This document shows, piece by piece, positions 1 to 7,469 of a stretch of 24,946 nt of DNA. Source of the stretch: CAZCYE01 sp964502775 (GTDB taxonomy: Bacteria > Actinomycetota > Acidimicrobiia > IMCC26256 > PALSA-555). The DNA lies in assembly GCA_964502775.1 (NCBI GenBank), contig CAZCYE010000015.1, positions 1 through 24,946 on the forward strand, written 5' to 3'. Every line of letters starts with the position of its first letter. Position 1 is the first letter of the stretch. The position numbers were made by a program, and so were the translations under genes. The notes beneath the pieces are model-generated. The model saw only the letters and a list, made by a program, of their open reading frames with translations, did no database searches and was not told the DNA's origin.

Positions 1-11
1 AACCGGTAGCC

Positions 12-1310
12 CTAGGTCTCGCATTCGCTGTCGGCGACACCACACCAGTAGACAGCGCCATTCGGTCCATTGGAGATGAGATAGCCGCGCTGAATGCTGA
101 AGCGGTAGCTCGTCCCAACTGGAATTGCGCTGAAGTTGGTCGTGTCCACTGTCGCTCGGGCGACGTTGCCCTCAACCGCGACGATACGGAGTGTCAGCCG
201 AATTCTCCGCCACTCGTACTCAGGGGGGAGAAGCTCCCGCTCTGCGTACTCAATCGTTCCATCCGAGCGCACTCGAAGAGTTCCGTCATACATTTCCCAG
301 TTTCCCATGAGGTCAGTGAGCGCAACTGGCGACGCGTTGTAGTCGACGTAGTCCGCGCCATTCCACTTGTTGGTGATTGTGGTGATCGTTCCATCAGCGC
401 AACTGGGGCACTCGTTAGAGCTTTCGACAATCTCAAACACGCCATCGTGGTCGGCGTCATTGACGTACGCGTTATAGAAGCGCGCGTTGTAAGCCCCACT
501 TGTGATTGCAGTGGGAAGAGAGTTGAAGTCGTCGAAACCGTCGGGTATCGGCTTGAGAACGATGACACCGTCATACCGGCCGGGGTTGTAACGCAGGAAC
601 AGGTGCCCAGCACCATCCACGGAAGGCAACGCTGGGACCCCATCGACGAAGGGCGGTGCCGCATCGAGAAAGCACCCGTCCCCCGCGGGCGATTGCCAGC
701 GGGCTCGTCCGTACTGGTCGATGACTGCGAGCCTGGACCCACAATCGGCATCACGCTCGACGAGCGTCACGAGTGCGCTGTGCCCCCACGTCGGGTGGTC
801 GAACTCGATGCGGCCGGTCACGAGACAGCGCGTACCTGGACACCCCCCGATCGCGGCGACGATCTGGTCGTCCGTGACCTCTATCTCGTTGCGAGGATCC
901 GTGGTCGTGGTCGTGGTTGCGATGATCGGTAGTGGCTCAGTTAGCCGCCTAAGGCCGACGATACAATCAGGCGCGAAGGTCGGAGGTAAGGGGACCTTCG
1001 CCTCGTAGACGTCGGCTCGGTGAACGGCCTTCACCAGCGTTGCTCGCTCCCGCTCCAATCCAGCGCGGCATACCACTGTCACAGCCCCTTGGCCCCGAAA
1101 GTTGAAGCGCCTTCGCGCGGTTACTCCCGCGATGAGGTAGCCCCGACCGCGCAGACCGTTCGCCAAATCGAGGCCGGCCCCCTCGATCCCCGAGGTATCA
1201 ACGACACGGACGACGACCTCAGCAGGCGGTCGCTCGTCCGATCCATCGGGCACCACAAGCGCTGTCATGGCCGCCACGACTATCAGCAAGAGGCCGACCA
1301 ATCGGATCAT
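12..1310 (-). CDS. Secreted or membrane-anchored protein with LytR_C-like N-terminal domain, otherwise unknown
   Basis: A protein of 432 residues. Residues 2-20 form one hydrophobic segment after a single Arg, which fits a signal anchor or signal peptide without a lipobox Cys. Residues about 31-120 (VVVRVVDTSGIEGAGLDLA onward, then AVTVVC and DCIVGL) resemble the LytR_C domain of cell-envelope proteins; this is inferred from pattern only. A six-Thr linker (132-137) follows. The rest has paired cysteines and an acidic NDADHDG loop (284-290) like VCBS/FG-GAP calcium loops, and ends near a WCG...C motif. I chose ATG 1310 because the longer reading frame runs into tRNA-Pro and only the ATG puts the hydrophobic segment at the N-terminus; no clear Shine-Dalgarno is seen. 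Base composition is lower than elsewhere (52-62% GC in sampled lines). Function is unknown; it probably acts outside the membrane. Confidence 0.7.
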   Translation of the reverse strand: MIRLVGLLLIVVAAMTALVVPDGSDERPPAEVVVRVVDTSGIEGAGLDLANGLRGRGYLIAGVTARRRFNFRGQGAVTVVCRAGLERERATLVKAVHRADVYEAKVPLPPTFAPDCIVGLRRLTEPLPIIATTTTTTDPRNEIEVTDDQIVAAIGGCPGTRCLVTGRIEFDHPTWGHSALVTLVERDADCGSRLAVIDQYGRARWQSPAGDGCFLDAAPPFVDGVPALPSVDGAGHLFLRYNPGRYDGVIVLKPIPDGFDDFNSLPTAITSGAYNARFYNAYVNDADHDGVFEIVESSNECPSCADGTITTITNKWNGADYVDYNASPVALTDLMGNWEMYDGTLRVRSDGTIEYAERELLPPEYEWRRIRLTLRIVAVEGNVARATVDTTNFSAIPVGTSYRFSIQRGYLISNGPNGAVYWCGVADSECET

Positions 1311-1366
1311 GGGTTCAGTCCAGCAGTTCGGGCGAGCCGGAGCACCGCTCTTGACCTGCCCATTCT

Positions 1367-1444
1367 TGGTCGGGCTGCCGGGATTTGAACCCGGGACCTC
1401 TTGACCCCCAGTCAAGCGCGCTAACCAAGCTGCGCCACAGCCCG
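1367..1444 (-). tRNA. tRNA-Pro (anticodon GGG)
   Basis: Read on the minus strand, the sequence folds into a full cloverleaf. The acceptor stem is CGGGCTG/CAGCCCG with discriminator A. The D arm is GCGC/GCGC, the anticodon arm is CTTGA-CTGGGGG-TCAAG with GGG at the anticodon position, and the T arm is CCGGG-TTCAAAT-CCCGG. CCA is encoded (1367-1369), giving 78 nt in total. Only four bases separate its 5' end from the scaffold gap, so its promoter is not visible. Its 3' end points at the lower-GC gene at 12-1310, the usual orientation for an island integrated at a tRNA 3' end. Confidence 0.96.
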
Positions 1445-1448
1445 CGAG

Positions 1449-1548
1449 NNNNNNNNNNNNNNNNNNNNNNNNNNNNNNNNNNNNNNNNNNNNNNNNNNNN
1501 NNNNNNNNNNNNNNNNNNNNNNNNNNNNNNNNNNNNNNNNNNNNNNNN
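1449..1548. other. Scaffold gap of 100 N
   Basis: Exactly 100 unknown bases, the conventional filler for a gap of unknown size. The left part (low-GC gene plus tRNA-Pro) and the right part (Tad-like locus onward) are joined only by scaffolding, so their adjacency is not shown by sequence. Confidence 0.98.
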
Positions 1549-1553
1549 CGCCC

Positions 1554-3314
1554 CTACTCGACGAGCCGGACCGGGTCCCCCTCGATGCGGGCGACCCAGG
1601 TGGTGGTGTCGGTGACCGTGTTGGTGAAGGAGAACTCGATCCTCGCCCAGCACCCCAGCGGCTCCTCGATGTCGCAGTCGTAGTCGTCGGGGATGGGGAT
1701 CCGCAGCTGCACCCACTGGCCGTCGAAGCCGTTCGTGCCACCCGGCACGATGCTCGTGATCTGGCAGTTGCTACCGGTGCTCTGGAACGTCCCCCAGGGC
1801 GGACCCGTCGCCGTGCCGGGCGGACGCGTGTAGGTGCAACCCGTGAAGGCACTCACGTTGGCATCGGTCGGGGGCACCACGCGCAGCGTGCCGCCGCCCG
1901 CCCCGTTGGCATCACCGATGTCGAAGAACGCCAGCACCAGTGACCGTCCGGGCGCGCCGGGCAGGATTCGGGCCAGGTAGAACGTCGCGTTGGCGTTGGG
2001 AACGTTCGAGTACATCGACATGCGGGCCTCGCCGTAGATGCGGGCCTGGGTCGTGGCGTAGCTGCCGCCCATGCCCACCCGCATGGCGAAGCGGTTCTGT
2101 CCGTGACCCGCGCTCGGCGCCGCGGTTCCGTCGGCCTTGGTGGCGGTGCGGACCTGCACGAAGTAGGTGCCGGCCTCGGGCGCAGAGACCGAGCAGATCC
2201 GGTACCACTGGCGGAAGTACTCCGAGAACCGCTTCGGGTCACCGTCGGTCGTGACGACCGCGCTGGCATTGACCAGCGCGGCGCGGATGTCGTCGCGGTA
2301 GCCGCTGAAGTCCTTCGTGCACCCACTCACCGGAGGATTGTCGGTGGGGTCCCAGGGGCTGTCGTCGGGCGCGAGGACGGTGTAGGTCGTCCACGGCGGC
2401 GTGTACGTGCTCGTGGTGTACGACTGGTCGCCGGTGCAGTAGCGCGCCGTGGCACTGGGTGCGGCCGGCGAGAACCGGGTTGCCGGGGGGACCGTGCCCG
2501 GGTACCCCGGGATCTGCGCGGGTGTGAGCGCCGCCGCGCCACTCAGGTTGGAACCGTTGGTGCTGTTGCCGCAGGTGCCGCCCACCTCCACGAAGGCGGG
2601 ATCGAATGCTTCGAGCGCCATCGGGCCCGAAGCCCCGTTGGCCACCTCGATGCCGTAGAAGTAGCCCTTGGAGTCGTACTCAGTGTTGGTGGTGCTGGGG
2701 CAGTTGTCGGGCCGGGTGCCGTTGGCGTTGGTCCCACAGGTCGTGGAGTGCATGGCGTCGCCCTGCACCTTGTCGGTGCTCGGTCCGGCGATGCTCGCCC
2801 AGAAGAACGGATAGCTCGGCGTACCGTTCGTCCCCAGCTCCGGGTCGTTGCCGTAGTAGTTGGCGGGGCTGCCCATGTTGACCGCGCGTTGGTACTCACC
2901 CACCGCCGACTTCACGATCGTCGTGCTGTCGACACCGACCATCGACCCGAAGAAGTTGTTGACGGTCTTGGTGATCCTCACCTTGAGCTGGTTGGGGCGA
3001 AGGCCGGCACTCACCTGGACCGCCACGTCCGAGTCCACATCGTCGAAGCCGTTCTTCGTCGCGACGGCCTTGGCCATGGTGAACGCCTGGTTCCCCACGT
3101 TCTCGGGCATGAACACCGCACCGCCGAGCGCGGCGGCGTCTGCAGCCTTCTGGATTCGTGACCCCTCCGAGTTCCAGTGCCAGAAGTCGACCGAGAACCC
3201 GGCGAGCGCCAGCAGCACCACGAGCATGACCGCCAACCAGACGAGCACGAACCCGGATTCCTCGCGACGGCGTCCAGCTTCCCGATGCTCTCCCCGACGC
3301 CGGTGGTGACCCAT
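1554..3314 (-). CDS. TadG-like pseudopilin/surface protein (paralogue 1)
   Basis: About 586 residues. A basic N-terminus (MGHHRRRGEH) is followed by ESGFVLVWLAVMLVVLLALA, one transmembrane helix at about residues 20-40. After it come DFWHWNSEGSRIQKAADAAA and ALGGA, the hallmark N-terminal region of Flp-pilus TadE/TadG-like proteins. The long remainder is Gly/Thr/Pro/Asn-rich with scattered Cys pairs and looks extracellular; no catalytic motif is evident. The last residues are DPVRLVE. The start is uncertain: TTG 3332 overlaps the upstream tadE stop as TTGA, GTG 3317 follows GAGG with 9 bases between, and ATG 3314 is reported here. It lies directly downstream of a tadE-like gene and is probably co-transcribed. 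In known Tad systems TadG helps anchor the pilus to the envelope; whether this one does is inference, because no motor or secretin gene is in view. Confidence 0.82.
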   Translation of the reverse strand: MGHHRRRGEHREAGRRREESGFVLVWLAVMLVVLLALAGFSVDFWHWNSEGSRIQKAADAAALGGAVFMPENVGNQAFTMAKAVATKNGFDDVDSDVAVQVSAGLRPNQLKVRITKTVNNFFGSMVGVDSTTIVKSAVGEYQRAVNMGSPANYYGNDPELGTNGTPSYPFFWASIAGPSTDKVQGDAMHSTTCGTNANGTRPDNCPSTTNTEYDSKGYFYGIEVANGASGPMALEAFDPAFVEVGGTCGNSTNGSNLSGAAALTPAQIPGYPGTVPPATRFSPAAPSATARYCTGDQSYTTSTYTPPWTTYTVLAPDDSPWDPTDNPPVSGCTKDFSGYRDDIRAALVNASAVVTTDGDPKRFSEYFRQWYRICSVSAPEAGTYFVQVRTATKADGTAAPSAGHGQNRFAMRVGMGGSYATTQARIYGEARMSMYSNVPNANATFYLARILPGAPGRSLVLAFFDIGDANGAGGGTLRVVPPTDANVSAFTGCTYTRPPGTATGPPWGTFQSTGSNCQITSIVPGGTNGFDGQWVQLRIPIPDDYDCDIEEPLGCWARIEFSFTNTVTDTTTWVARIEGDPVRLVE

Positions 3315-3328
3315 CACGCGGTCCGTCC

Positions 3329-3907
3329 TCAATTCGACGAGCAGATCGCGCTGGGGGTGGGCTCGAACCGGAACACGCTGTGGTCATCCAGCGTGAGCGA
3401 CACGCCGAACAGGCTCGTGATGAAGTCGTGGCGGATCTTGACGTAGATGCCGATCTGGTCGAACGGCTCGGCGCACACCTGGTGGGTGGTCGAGTCCCAG
3501 CCCCCGCCGTGGTCGGTGTAGTCCCAATCCCGGTCGGCGGGCACCCACTGGTACTGGATGCAGCCGGTCACACACGCCTGGAAGTCGGATCCTGCGCCCG
3601 GATATCCCTGTGCGTTGGCGTCGTAGATCCACAGCTCTTGGGGGGCATCGGCGGGCAGCGTCTTGAGCGCGGCGGCGACGGCCTCGGCCGCGTTCTGCGC
3701 GTAGTCGGGGTTGCGAGCCTGCGCCGATGCGATCCGACCCCCCGCCCGCGCTGCGTCGCTGGTGATGGAGGAGTCGTGGAAGGCGGAGGAGAACTCGACG
3801 ATCCCGAAGACCACGAGCAGGAGGAGCGGCAGTACGAGTGCGGTCTCCACCATGGCCGCGCCGCGTTCGGATCGTCTCTGCACCGGTGCGCCCCTCGTGC
3901 GAAACAT
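3329..3907 (-). CDS. TadE-like pseudopilin (paralogue 1)
   Basis: 192 residues. After a basic leader (MFRTRGAPVQRRSERG) comes GAAMVETALVLPLLLLVVFG then IVEF, the TadE signature with the conserved Glu at the start of the hydrophobic helix (about residues 19-40), as in type IV pilin-like proteins. The region after it (SITSDAARAGGRIAS) is also typical of TadE. The C-terminal half has two Cys (ACVTGC) and is presumably outside the membrane. I chose ATG 3907 because the upstream GTG extension has no family-like sequence. It is divergent from a second tadE-tadG pair and immediately precedes tadG paralogue 1. No clear Shine-Dalgarno or -10 box is seen before the start. TadE proteins are minor pseudopilins of the Flp/Tad apparatus; the substrate or partner here is unknown. 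Confidence 0.85.
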   Translation of the reverse strand: MFRTRGAPVQRRSERGAAMVETALVLPLLLLVVFGIVEFSSAFHDSSITSDAARAGGRIASAQARNPDYAQNAAEAVAAALKTLPADAPQELWIYDANAQGYPGAGSDFQACVTGCIQYQWVPADRDWDYTDHGGGWDSTTHQVCAEPFDQIGIYVKIRHDFITSLFGVSLTLDDHSVFRFEPTPSAICSSN

Positions 3908-4020
3908 ATGGAACTGGTCTGAGGATGGGTCACGAGCGTTATCGGCATCATCGGGGCCCCGACTTGAGCCTTGGGTCACCGGCACGAGCGCTCCAGGGGT
4001 CGCCCTTCAGACCCTGGGCC

Positions 4021-4076
4021 CGCTTGCCGATGCACCTGGTAGTGCGTTCGCACTCCACGTGGGGCATCGGCAAGCG
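4021..4076. repeat. 13-bp perfect inverted repeat with nested 5-bp hairpin between divergent tadE genes
   Basis: The arms cgcttgccgatgc (4021-4033) and gcatcggcaagcg (4064-4076) are perfect reverse complements separated by 30 bases. Inside them agtgc (4041-4045) and gcact (4050-4054) form a second hairpin with loop gttc. On the plus strand, ATG 4030 lies in the outer left arm and GTG 4042 in the inner left arm; these are the only plausible in-frame starts for the plus-strand tadE. No T-tract follows, so a simple terminator is unlikely. It could be an operator for the divergent units or an RNA hairpin hiding the start codon. Confidence 0.75.
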
Positions 4077-4620
4077 ATGCTCCCGACGCGCCCGTCGGGC
4101 CCGTGAACGAACCGGTCGGCGGCCCGGTCGGCGGCCCGATCAGCGAGGGGCGGCGCTGGTGGAGTTCGCGATCGTGGTGCCAGCGCTGCTCCTCCTGGTG
4201 TTCGGCGTCATCGAGTTCGGCATCGCCTACAACGACTACCTCTCAGTGCGGAGTGGCACCCGCGAGGCGGCGCGCCTAGGTGTGGTCAACGACCTCGACG
4301 GCGCGCCCGCGTGCAAGATCGACGGCGTCACGGTCACACCCCCGACCGCGCCCACGGAGTCCGTGGGCGCCACCCAGGCGCTGATCTGCAAGACCAAGGA
4401 CCAGATCGGGCTCGACGAGACCAAGACCAAGATCACCATCGCGGTCACCGGCCCGGCGGTGGGTGAGAACCTCAAGGTCTGTGCCTCGTTCCCACTCGAG
4501 GCAATCACGGGAATCGCGGCCCCATTCATCTCGGACAAGACGCTCGTGAGCGCGGTCACCATGCGGCTCGAGCAGGTACCCGAGTTCGCCGAGTACGCCG
4601 AGGAGGGTGCGTCGTGCTGA
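4030..4620 (+). CDS. TadE-like pseudopilin (paralogue 2)
   Basis: 196 residues from ATG 4030 (192 from GTG 4042). A long Arg-rich leader contains a 12-base tandem duplication that encodes GRRPGRRP. Then come GAALVEFAIVVPALLLLVFG and VIEFG, the TadE helix with its conserved Glu, and YNDYLSVRSGTREAARLGVV, matching the post-helix region of the family. The C-terminal half carries cysteines (ACKID, LICKTK, VCASF). No in-frame ATG, GTG or TTG lies between 4044 and the conserved core, so the start must be one of the two codons inside the inverted repeat. The next gene begins at GTG 4614, before this stop, so the two are translationally coupled. It is paralogous to the divergent tadE at 3329-3907. 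Its role is presumably as a minor pseudopilin. Confidence 0.82.
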   Translation: MHLVVRSHSTWGIGKRCSRRARRARERTGRRPGRRPDQRGAALVEFAIVVPALLLLVFGVIEFGIAYNDYLSVRSGTREAARLGVVNDLDGAPACKIDGVTVTPPTAPTESVGATQALICKTKDQIGLDETKTKITIAVTGPAVGENLKVCASFPLEAITGIAAPFISDKTLVSAVTMRLEQVPEFAEYAEEGASC

Positions 4621-6053
4621 GACGGCACGCGAGCCGGCGGGACGAACGGGGAGCGGTCATGGTCACGGCGGTACTGTGCATGACCGCGCTGCTCGGCATC
4701 TCCGCCCTGGTGGTCGACCTCGGCTTCGGGCTCCAGAAGCGGCGCCAGGTGCAGAACAGCGCCGATGCGGCGGCCTTGGGGGCAACGCAGGACCTGCCTG
4801 CTCTCGACGACTCGGTCACGGCCGCCCAATCTCTGACCTCCGACAACCTCCCCGGCGCGACGCTCGGTTGGGACGCGTGCAGCGACCCGAAGCACCTCAC
4901 CTTCGTGTCCGAGTCGTCGGAGTGCATCTCCTTCGACACCTCGTTCACCCGCGTGCGAGTCAAGATCCCCCAACAGACGTACGACACCTACTTCGCGCGG
5001 GTCCTGGGCATCGACACCATCAGCACGACGGGTGCCGCGACCGCGCGCCTCGTGGGGGCCGGGTTCGGATCGATCCAGCCCTTCGCGCTCTACTCCGGCT
5101 TCCAGAGCGGCCTCGCGTGCCTGAAGCAGGGGCCGAGTGGCCATAGCATCGAGACCTGCGACGAGCCCGAGACGGGGAATTTCAACCTGCTCGACATCAC
5201 CCAGTACGGCAACGACACGTTGGGAACGCCGCGGAACTGTGGCAACTCGGCGCAGCGCCAGCGCATGGCCGACAACATCGCCATCGGGGCCGACCACGGC
5301 TTCACGCTCTACGAGGGATTCCCAGTGGTCGACGCGTGCGACACCCCCGGGCCGAACACGCTGCCTCCTCGCACGGGCAACGATGTCGATGCCTTCGACC
5401 TGGGTCTCGTGCACGGCAGCGAGAGCTACATCTCGGATGGCGGCGGAGGGCGACTCCGGCGAGGCGACTTCGACAAGGTGACGATGATGGGCGTCGAGCT
5501 CGACAACACCCCACTCTGGGAGTTCATCCCCCAGGAGGAGCTCGAGGGTGTACCCGATTCCTGCCAGCGGGCGACCTTCGACCAGTTGCTGGTGAGCACT
5601 CCCGCCGGCGAGCAGCAGGCGGTGATGACGGCTGCGTTGGACACGTGCTTTACCGAGTACGCCGCCCAGGGGTCCACCGGCGAGCTCCTCGTGGCCGACA
5701 CCGACCCGTTCGGCGAGGAGGTCCCGAACCTCTACGACATCCAGCTGTCGCCCCGTCTCGCCTACGTGCCCCAGTTCGTGCAGACCGACCCGCCGTCGGG
5801 CTCGAGCGAGAACCTCAACATCGCGGCATTCCGGCCCGTGTACATCTTCGAGGTCTTCGCCAAGTGCAGCTCGCGCGGCAACTGCGACGTGGCCTTCACC
5901 CCCGGGCCCTGGAACACCACGTCACAGGGCGCTGCCAACGACAAGGCCCAGGCCATGACGGCGTGGGTGTTCCCCCTCACGATGCTCCCGGTCGGCCTGC
6001 AGACGAACCCCTCGGCGATCGGGCAGAACAACTACGTGCAGCTCGTCGAGTAG
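4614..6053 (+). CDS. TadG-like pseudopilin/surface protein (paralogue 2)
   Basis: 479 residues. The N-terminus MLRRHASRRDERGAVMVTAV runs into CMTALLGISALVVDLGFGLQ, then KRRQVQNSADAAALGATQDL. This is the TadG N-terminal domain: one membrane helix at about residues 14-37 followed by the conserved N-SADAAAL segment. The rest is a Cys-containing, Gly/Thr/Asp-rich extracellular-type region without recognisable enzyme motifs, ending NYVQLVE. Start GTG 4614 has an excellent Shine-Dalgarno (GGAGGG at 4602-4607) and overlaps the end of tadE paralogue 2 by seven bases. Its stop lies only six bases from the stop of the convergent der gene. Like paralogue 1, it appears without the TadA/B/C motor or secretin, so the assembly partner must be elsewhere in the genome. 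Confidence 0.84.
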   Translation: MLRRHASRRDERGAVMVTAVLCMTALLGISALVVDLGFGLQKRRQVQNSADAAALGATQDLPALDDSVTAAQSLTSDNLPGATLGWDACSDPKHLTFVSESSECISFDTSFTRVRVKIPQQTYDTYFARVLGIDTISTTGAATARLVGAGFGSIQPFALYSGFQSGLACLKQGPSGHSIETCDEPETGNFNLLDITQYGNDTLGTPRNCGNSAQRQRMADNIAIGADHGFTLYEGFPVVDACDTPGPNTLPPRTGNDVDAFDLGLVHGSESYISDGGGGRLRRGDFDKVTMMGVELDNTPLWEFIPQEELEGVPDSCQRATFDQLLVSTPAGEQQAVMTAALDTCFTEYAAQGSTGELLVADTDPFGEEVPNLYDIQLSPRLAYVPQFVQTDPPSGSSENLNIAAFRPVYIFEVFAKCSSRGNCDVAFTPGPWNTTSQGAANDKAQAMTAWVFPLTMLPVGLQTNPSAIGQNNYVQLVE

Positions 6054-6059
6054 CGATCG

Positions 6060-7469
6060 TCACGACCCCCGGCGCCGCACCCGGAGCTTGATCGGGGTCG
6101 GCCCGAGGTCGAACGCCTCCCGGATCCGGTGCTCCAGATAGCGCACGTACGTCGCCGGCAGCGCGTGCGTGACGAAGACCGTGAACGTGGGCGGGTCGTT
6201 GGCGCCCTGCGTGGCGTACAGGATCCGAGGGTGGTGGCCGCGGACCGCGGGCGGCGGGTGATGGGCCTGGGCATCCTGCACGAGGCGGTTCAGCGCCGCG
6301 GTGGGGACGCGCCGGTGGTAGGCCTCCTCCGCGGCCCGCAGGGCGGGGAGGACATGGCGCAGCCCCCGGCCGGTGCCCGCCGAAACCTTGAGCACCGGTG
6401 CGTAGGCCAGGAACCCGAGCCGGTCGCCCACGTCGGCGAGGATCTGGGCGCGGGCGGCGGTGTCCCCGTCGAGCAGGTCCCACTTGTTGAGCACCACCAC
6501 GATCGCGCTGCCCGCGCCGTCGACCCGCTCCGCCAAGCGCTGATCCTGGTGGGTCACCCCGGCCGAAGCATCGATCACGAACAACGCGCCATCGGCGCGG
6601 TCGATCGCTTCGAGCGCGCGTAGCAGGCCGTAGTACTCCGTCGGCTCGTCGATGCGGGTCTGGCGTCGCATACCCGCGGTGTCGACAAATCGGAGCGGCC
6701 CATCCGCCGTCTCCACCACCGTGTCGATGGAATCACGGGTGGTACCGGGCTCGTGGTGGACCACGGCGCGCGACTCGCCGACGAGGCGGTTGAACAGCGT
6801 CGACTTGCCCACGTTCGGACGTCCGACGATCGCCACCGCGAACGGCTGGGCCCCGTCGGGTGTGCGCCCCACGCCGTCTTCGGCCTCCTCGGGGGCACGA
6901 GCGTCCGAGACGTCCCCGGCCTCTCCGGCCTCCGCCAGGCCCGGCTCGGGTTCCGCCACACCGGAGGGCTCCAGCGCGCGCACCACCGCATCGAGCAGGT
7001 CACCACTCCCCCGCCCGTGCGTGGCCGACACCGGGATCGGATCCCCCAGTCCGAGGCCGCAGAGCTCCCAGATCCCCGCCTCCCGGCGATCGTCGTCGAC
7101 CTTGTTCGCGACCACGAGGACGGGCACGGATGCCCGCTGCAGCACGCCGGCGACGTGCGCGTCCTCCTCGGTGATGCCCACCACCGCGTCCACCACCAGC
7201 AGCACCAGATCGGCCATGGCGATGGCCTGCTCCGCCTGGGCACTCACCTGGCGCGCCAGGTCGCCGGTGCCGGTCCCCGGCGCGAGCCAGCCGCCGGTGT
7301 CGACGACCCGGAACGATCGTCCCCGCCACTGCGCGTCCAGCTCCTTGCGGTCGCGGGTGACACCCGGCTGCTCCTGGACGATGGCGGGCCGGCCACCGAC
7401 GATGCGGTTCACCAGCGTCGACTTGCCCACGTTCGGGCGCCCGACGACCGCGACCAGGGGCTCGGTCAT
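6060..7469 (-). CDS. der: Ribosome biogenesis GTPase Der (EngA)
   Basis: 469 residues with the tandem GTPase layout unique to Der. The first P-loop is GRPNVGKST at residues 10-18, with DTGG (57-60) and NKVD (122-125). The second P-loop is GRPNVGKST at 216-224, with DTAG and NKWD further on. A KH-like C-terminal domain begins at about residue 385. An acidic, Glu/Ala/Gly-rich linker (about 170-207) separates the G domains. Der acts in 50S subunit assembly in the cytoplasm. The ATG at 7469 overlaps the stop of the upstream DUF512 gene as ATGA, so translation is coupled. A much longer reading frame continues upstream, but that part is a shadow of the DUF512 gene. The length fits the family. Confidence 0.97.
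   Translation of the reverse strand: MTEPLVAVVGRPNVGKSTLVNRIVGGRPAIVQEQPGVTRDRKELDAQWRGRSFRVVDTGGWLAPGTGTGDLARQVSAQAEQAIAMADLVLLVVDAVVGITEEDAHVAGVLQRASVPVLVVANKVDDDRREAGIWELCGLGLGDPIPVSATHGRGSGDLLDAVVRALEPSGVAEPEPGLAEAGEAGDVSDARAPEEAEDGVGRTPDGAQPFAVAIVGRPNVGKSTLFNRLVGESRAVVHHEPGTTRDSIDTVVETADGPLRFVDTAGMRRQTRIDEPTEYYGLLRALEAIDRADGALFVIDASAGVTHQDQRLAERVDGAGSAIVVVLNKWDLLDGDTAARAQILADVGDRLGFLAYAPVLKVSAGTGRGLRHVLPALRAAEEAYHRRVPTAALNRLVQDAQAHHPPPAVRGHHPRILYATQGANDPPTFTVFVTHALPATYVRYLEHRIREAFDLGPTPIKLRVRRRGS

Noticed and set aside
1311..1415. N-terminal extension of the first gene (MTGGQEVPGSNPGSP...)
   Set aside because: Its first codons are the tRNA-Pro sequence read as protein, a common artefact; the hydrophobic signal starts at ATG 1310.
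4021..4076. Rho-independent terminator reading of the large inverted repeat
   Set aside because: It lies between divergent genes, where no transcript needs to end, and no T-tract follows either arm.
4236..5414. A 392-codon minus-strand frame opposite tadE and tadG paralogue 2
   Set aside because: It has no recognisable motif and is antisense to genes with clear TadE/TadG signatures and a strong Shine-Dalgarno.
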